In this document: piece by piece, positions 59,988 to 64,000 of the stretch | How the letters are laid out: every line of letters begins with the position of its first letter | Numbering within the stretch: position 1 is the stretch's first letter | DNA from: DATDAW01 sp036525185 | Lineage (GTDB): Bacteria; Verrucomicrobiota; Verrucomicrobiia; Chthoniobacterales; DASVRZ01 | Assembly: GCA_036525185.1 (NCBI GenBank) | Contig: DATDAW010000039.1 | Coordinates: forward strand, 11,150-75,149 | DNA: 64,000 bases | Direction of reading: 5' to 3' | Notes under the pieces: generated by a model | What the model was told of the DNA's origin: nothing | The model's input: only the letters and a program-made list of their open reading frames with translations | The model's database searches: none | Made by a program: the position numbers and the translations under genes

Positions 59988-61514
59988 GTGTTCCGTCGTA
60001 GTGTTCTTCTTGTCCTTTCCATGGCGCTGATTTTTGCCGCTCGCTTTGAATACCGTGCGGTTTTTGACAAGAACGGAGCCATCTATTTTACGGATGCAGA
60101 TTGTTATTCTCGGATGACACGTGTGCAGGCCGTTATGGAGCGTCCCGGGACGATTTTGCGGCATCACGATTTTGAGAACTGGCCGGACGGAACGACGCCG
60201 CACACGACCGCGCCTTTGGACTATCTGATTGCGGCAGGCGCAGTGATTCTGCAGCCATTTGCGGGTGAGAGCAGTCGGGATCTGGCGGGGGCGCTTGTGC
60301 CGCCTTTGCTTGCGCTGGCCTCTGGGATGGTGCTCTGGAAGTTCGCCAGCCAGTGGCGTTTTCCCACTCAGGCGGCTACGTTGATGTTGTTTGCAGTGAG
60401 CCCGATCCTAGTGCATGGGACGAGCTTGGGCCGCCCTGATCATCAGGCACTATTGATTTTTCTGGTAACCCTGGCGCTGGCTGCGGACGGCTGGAACGGT
60501 CAATTCTACCCGGTCACGAGCGGCATTGCCTGGGGCCTTGCATTCTGGACATCGCTGTTCGAACCGGTCGTTTTGTGGCTGGTGATGACACTTGCTGCGG
60601 TGTTTTCGGGAAAGTTTACGAAGGAACGGCTCATGAGTATCGGCGCCACTGCCGGGATTTTCCTGTTGTCGCTCGGGGTCGAGCACTGGCGGATCGGGAC
60701 GCTTCCAGACGCGGAACTGTTTCGGCGCTGGAGCTTGTCTATTGGCGAACTGGCACGTCCGGGCTGGTTTTCAGGGATCTTTCTGCGTTGGACAGGGCTG
60801 GTTTGCCTGGCGGTGCCGATCGTTCTTGGCTGGCGCCTCTTAAGAAACAAAGAGTCTGCCTGTCTGCCGTGGCTGGCTGTGGCGCTGGTTACCTGGGGAC
60901 TCAGCGCGTGGATGGTCCGGTGGGGCTATTTCTTCGCGCTGGCAATTGTCCTTGCTCTGCCCTGGGTGTTGGAAACATGGCGAGGCCGCTGGCCGGTGGT
61001 CCTGTTTTTCGCTGTGAGCCTTTGGCCGATTGCCCGCGAATGGGATTCGCGGCTTTTCCCGGACAGCGAAACATTGGAACGCTCTGCCGAGCAGCGTGAG
61101 GATTACCGGCAACTTCGTGAAGTCGCCTCCGTTATCCGCGAAGCCGGCGATGTGGGAAAGAGCGGCGTCATCGCACCCTGGTGGCTTTCGCCACCGCTCA
61201 CGTATTGGTCGGGTGCGCCAAGTGTGGCGGGCAGTTCGCATCAAAGTTTGCCGGGGATTGTCGATACGGCGGAATTTTACCTGGAGCGTTTTCCGGATCG
61301 CGCCTGGGAGATTGCGCAAAGACGCCGTGTCCGTTGGGTGATCGCCTATGAGCCATCGCGGGTGTTGTCCACATCCGGGGCTTTGCTCAACCGGCTTCCG
61401 ATGCCGGATGCGATGGATGTGGTTCTCTATCGAACGCCTGAGCATGCGCCGCCATGGTTGCAACTCCGTTTCGAATCGACGTTCTTCAAGCTCTATGAGT
61501 TCAGCTCCCAGTAG
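59988..61514 (+). CDS. Multi-pass membrane protein, GT-C/STT3-like glycosyltransferase
   Basis: The 508-residue protein has about eleven hydrophobic segments. Its first loop contains YFTDADCYSRMTRVQ and HHDFENWPDGTTPHTTAPLD, and a later one SLGRPDHQALLIFL. An acidic first loop is a feature of GT-C transferases such as STT3 or ArnT-like proteins, so a lipid-linked sugar donor is plausible. The identification is tentative. The terminator of acpP ends at 59924, so the start is likely the GTG at 59988 or later. Its last 20 bases overlap the next gene. Confidence 0.72.
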   Translation: MFRRSVLLVLSMALIFAARFEYRAVFDKNGAIYFTDADCYSRMTRVQAVMERPGTILRHHDFENWPDGTTPHTTAPLDYLIAAGAVILQPFAGESSRDLAGALVPPLLALASGMVLWKFASQWRFPTQAATLMLFAVSPILVHGTSLGRPDHQALLIFLVTLALAADGWNGQFYPVTSGIAWGLAFWTSLFEPVVLWLVMTLAAVFSGKFTKERLMSIGATAGIFLLSLGVEHWRIGTLPDAELFRRWSLSIGELARPGWFSGIFLRWTGLVCLAVPIVLGWRLLRNKESACLPWLAVALVTWGLSAWMVRWGYFFALAIVLALPWVLETWRGRWPVVLFFAVSLWPIAREWDSRLFPDSETLERSAEQREDYRQLREVASVIREAGDVGKSGVIAPWWLSPPLTYWSGAPSVAGSSHQSLPGIVDTAEFYLERFPDRAWEIAQRRRVRWVIAYEPSRVLSTSGALLNRLPMPDAMDVVLYRTPEHAPPWLQLRFESTFFKLYEFSSQ

Positions 61515-62901
61515 TTTCGATTTCGACCTTCTCGTCATTGGTGCCGGCAGCGCTGGATACAACGGCGCACGAACAGCGGCACGCCTCGGGCTTCGCGTCG
61601 CTCTCGTCGACGGCGCAAAGGAACTCGGCGGGCTCTGCATTTTACGGGGGTGCATGCCGAGCAAGGCGCTTATCGCGGCCGGAAATCGCGCACGAATCGC
61701 CCGCAAAAGCGCCGAGTTTGGCGTTCAAACGAATGGGGTCGCCATCGACGCCCGCCGGATTGTCGAACGTAAGAACGAGCTCATCGCCGACTTTGCCAGC
61801 GATCGACGGGAGGGCATAAAAAACGGGCCGTTCACGTTCATTCACAGCAACGCCGTTTTTGTGGATCCGCATACGGTTGAGATCGAGGGGCGCCCGGTCA
61901 CCAGTCGCAGTTTTCTGATTGCGACCGGAAGTATTCAAAATCCGCCGCCGGTGCTGGGACTCAGTGACATTGGATGCCTCGATAGCGATGCCGCGCTCAA
62001 TCTTACTGAAATACCGAAATCGCTCATCATCCTGGGCGCTGGCGCCGTCAGCCTCGAATTCGCGAATTATTTCAATGCGCTCGGAACGAAGGTCACCATT
62101 CTCCAGCGCAGCTCGCATATCCTAAAAGGCGCCGACACCGATGTTGCCGATTGTCTTCGTGCTAGTCTTGAAAAACTCGGCATTGAAATTATTACCGGCG
62201 CCAAATTTCTTGGAGCCCAACGCTCTGCGACCGGGAAGTCCATCACGTTCGCCGCGGAAAACGAAACCCTCCCTCGCACCATCGAGGCGGCGGAAGTCTT
62301 TAACGGCCTGGGACGCAGCCCCAATTTGCGCGGGCTCGGCCTCGAAAACGCCGGGATTGTCTTCAAAAATGGTTGTCTTGAGGTCGAGCCCACGCAGCAG
62401 ACCGGCGTCCCGCACATTTTTGCTGCCGGTGACGCGGCGGGGCCGCATGAGATCGTTCACATAGCCATTCAGCAAGCCGAAGTCGCAGTGCGCAACGCTG
62501 GCCGCATCGTTCGTGGCGAAACGGCCGCACCCCTGGAACAGACCGATTATCGCAGCAAACTTTTCGTCCTTTTCACGAGCCCCGAGGTTGCGTTCGTTGG
62601 GCTTACAGAACGCGAGGCAGCCGCTGCAGGTATCGATTTTGGCGTAGCGACGTATCCGTTTGACGATCATGGAAAATCGATGGTCCTGGGCGAGACCGAC
62701 GGTTTCGTCAAACTTATCGCCCGGCGTCCGATCGGTGAAATCATTGGCGCCGCGGTGATTGGGCCCGAGGCATCCAGCCTTGTCCACGAAATTGTTGCGG
62801 TGATGCATTTCCGAGGTTCCGCCGCCGACATCGCCCGCATGCCTCATTATCATCCGACCTTGAGCGAAATTTGGACGTATCCGGCCGAGGAATTGATGTA
62901 G
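61495..62901 (+). CDS. Dihydrolipoamide dehydrogenase/mercuric reductase-like flavoprotein
   Basis: The 468-residue flavoprotein has FAD-binding LVIGAGSAGYNGARTAA at residues 12-28, the redox disulphide in GGLCILRGCMPSK (CxxxxC) at about 44-56, an NAD-binding ILGAGAVSLEFANYF near 180, the GDAAGPHEIVHIAIQQ FAD motif near 310, and a dimerisation domain with the catalytic HYHPTLSEI near the end. It belongs to the class I pyridine nucleotide-disulphide oxidoreductases, but no E2 lipoyl partner is nearby, so the substrate is open. The ATG at 61495 overlaps the previous gene by 20 bases. Confidence 0.92.
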   Translation: MSSAPSSFDFDLLVIGAGSAGYNGARTAARLGLRVALVDGAKELGGLCILRGCMPSKALIAAGNRARIARKSAEFGVQTNGVAIDARRIVERKNELIADFASDRREGIKNGPFTFIHSNAVFVDPHTVEIEGRPVTSRSFLIATGSIQNPPPVLGLSDIGCLDSDAALNLTEIPKSLIILGAGAVSLEFANYFNALGTKVTILQRSSHILKGADTDVADCLRASLEKLGIEIITGAKFLGAQRSATGKSITFAAENETLPRTIEAAEVFNGLGRSPNLRGLGLENAGIVFKNGCLEVEPTQQTGVPHIFAAGDAAGPHEIVHIAIQQAEVAVRNAGRIVRGETAAPLEQTDYRSKLFVLFTSPEVAFVGLTEREAAAAGIDFGVATYPFDDHGKSMVLGETDGFVKLIARRPIGEIIGAAVIGPEASSLVHEIVAVMHFRGSAADIARMPHYHPTLSEIWTYPAEELM

Positions 62902-63035
62902 GTGGTTCCGGGAAGGGCTCGGGGCAAGAGTTTAAGAGCAAAGAAAGATTACGATTGAGTAGGAGTAGGAGTGAGGGGCATGCCTTCGGCGAGCGCTCTT
63001 GCGTACCAGCCAATGCTCCCGCACATTCCGCGTTC

Positions 63036-64000
63036 ATGCGTCGTGCCGGATACCGCGAAGAAGAGTTTGAGAAACGGGGAAAACCGAAGTTCTCCACGGT
63101 GTGGCGCGTATTCGGCTATCTTCGGCGTTATCGGTGGATGGCCTTGGGGACTCTGGTCGCGGCGGTGCTGACGACTCTGATGGTGGTCGTTTTTCCGACA
63201 GTGACCCAGCTCATCATCGACCGGGCCATTCGTGGAAACCGTCCTGACTTACTGGTGCCGCTGGCGCTGACCGGTTTTGGGGCGTTTTTCCTGCAGCATG
63301 TCTTCAACAGCCTGCGCATCCTGCTCAACAATACCTTTGAGCAAAAGGTCATTTTTGATCTGCGCAGCGATCTTTATAGTCACATCCAGCGCCTGCCGCT
63401 CCCGTGGTTCGATAACCGGGCGACCGGCGACATCATGACGCGCATCCTGGAGGATGTAAATGCCGTGGAACGTGTGCTCATCGACGGCATCGAGCAGGGG
63501 AGTATTGCCATCATCCAGCTGATCATTGTGGCCGGATTGATGTTTTATCAGGACGCATGGCTCACGTGGCTGGCGTTGGCGCCGGTCCCATTCCTGGTTG
63601 CGGGGGCGCTTTCCTACACACTGACCGCGCATAAGCGTTACCGGCTTCAGCGGAAGGCGTCCTCATCGATGAACTCGCTGCTGCACGACAACCTTGCCGG
63701 CATCCGTCAAATCAAGACATATGTCCGCGAGGATGAGGAACACGCGCATTTCAACCGGATCAGCGCGGAACTAAAACGCGCGACGCTCGTCGTGATGAAA
63801 GCGTGGGCCATTTACAGTCCGTCGATGGATTTTTTCACGTCGTGCGGGCTGGTGCTCATCGCCGGTTTTGGCGGTCATGCCGTGCTCGCCGGGCAGATGG
63901 AGATCGGGGAACTTTTTGCCTTCATGCTTCTGGCGCGGTTTTTGTACGAGCCGATTTCGCGGTTGCATCAGCTTAATCAGCTCATCCAGGCCGGACGGGC
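63036..64000 (+). CDS. ABC transporter permease/ATP-binding exporter (3' end outside window)
   Basis: From the ATG at 63036, 321 codons are visible and the frame is still open at the window end. The visible part is a type I ABC exporter transmembrane domain: FGYLRRYRWMALGTLVAAV at the start, PTVTQLIIDRAI, then KVIFDLRSDLYSHIQRLPLPWFD, a coupling helix, and LHDNLAGIRQIKTYVREDEE. An ATPase domain is expected downstream. MsbA-like lipid or drug export is the usual role; the substrate is unknown. Confidence 0.9.
   Translation, partial: MRRAGYREEEFEKRGKPKFSTVWRVFGYLRRYRWMALGTLVAAVLTTLMVVVFPTVTQLIIDRAIRGNRPDLLVPLALTGFGAFFLQHVFNSLRILLNNTFEQKVIFDLRSDLYSHIQRLPLPWFDNRATGDIMTRILEDVNAVERVLIDGIEQGSIAIIQLIIVAGLMFYQDAWLTWLALAPVPFLVAGALSYTLTAHKRYRLQRKASSSMNSLLHDNLAGIRQIKTYVREDEEHAHFNRISAELKRATLVVMKAWAIYSPSMDFFTSCGLVLIAGFGGHAVLAGQMEIGELFAFMLLARFLYEPISRLHQLNQLIQAGR

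Noticed and set aside
1..64000. CRISPR arrays, rRNA genes, transposases
   Set aside because: No regularly spaced repeat series, rRNA sequence or transposase-like protein was seen on either strand.

Overview
The window is a 64 kb stretch of chromosomal, high-GC bacterial DNA with dense coding and no plasmid, phage or insertion-sequence signature. Gene content points to a Gram-negative-type bacterium with an outer membrane (OprB-like porin, lipoproteins, HlyD-type exporter). The mixture of a Ser/Thr kinase fused to PEGA and FGE-like domains beside an ECF-type sigma factor, a UbiA-family enzyme of the MqnP type, and intergenic palindromes of the kind common in Verrucomicrobiota suggests that phylum, perhaps a Spartobacteria/Chthoniobacterales-like soil lineage. 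This assignment is inference from gene families; no rRNA gene is present to confirm it.

Layout. 1-14 kb: NAD-dependent DNA ligase (5' cut), glgC, an SRPBCC protein, miaB, a membrane protein, a secreted protein, apt, pdxJ, a GH10-like lipid/wall hydrolase, glgP and adenine deaminase. 14-18 kb: kinase-PEGA-FGE protein with its sigma factor, tRNA-Asp and a cell-wall amidase. 18-25 kb: a HAD phosphatase, an exported superoxide dismutase, YqhA- and ExoD-like membrane proteins, an AXE1-type esterase, an SPFH protein with a C-terminal DNA-binding-like domain, xerC and marC. 25.9-31.8 kb: a five-gene minus-strand operon with the same order as E. coli cecR-ybhG-ybhF-ybhS-ybhR. 32-35.5 kb: a GT4 glycosyltransferase translationally coupled to glgB. 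36-40 kb: a class III aminotransferase and feoA-feoA-feoB. 40.2-47.3 kb: two minus-strand nutrient-uptake units, urate oxidase with a purine permease, and a dicarboxylate symporter with a porin, followed by a LysR regulator. 47.5-64 kb: an atypical FixJ-like regulator, fatty acid desaturase, UbiA-family prenyltransferase, an M16 peptidase pair, an NDH-2 fused to a cNMP-binding-like domain, araD, an exported SAM hydroxide adenosyltransferase behind a low-complexity protein, acpP, a GT-C-like membrane protein, a dihydrolipoamide-dehydrogenase-like flavoprotein and the start of an ABC exporter.

The most interesting signal is non-coding. The long leaders of the purine permease unit (about 42527-42783) and the dicarboxylate symporter unit (about 45945-46199) are homologous to each other, almost equal in length (257 and 255 nt), and on the minus strand fold into matching hairpins with compensatory changes, one with an invariant CAAUUUC loop. 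This looks like an unrecognised structured cis-regulatory RNA that controls two different transporters. Further upstream the two also share a block that may be part of a common promoter or operator.

Glycogen metabolism is represented by glgC, glgP and glgB in three places, and no recognisable glgA lies in the window. Purine use is represented by apt, adenine deaminase, urate oxidase and a nucleobase permease. Several intergenic gaps carry long palindromes or paired inverted repeats.
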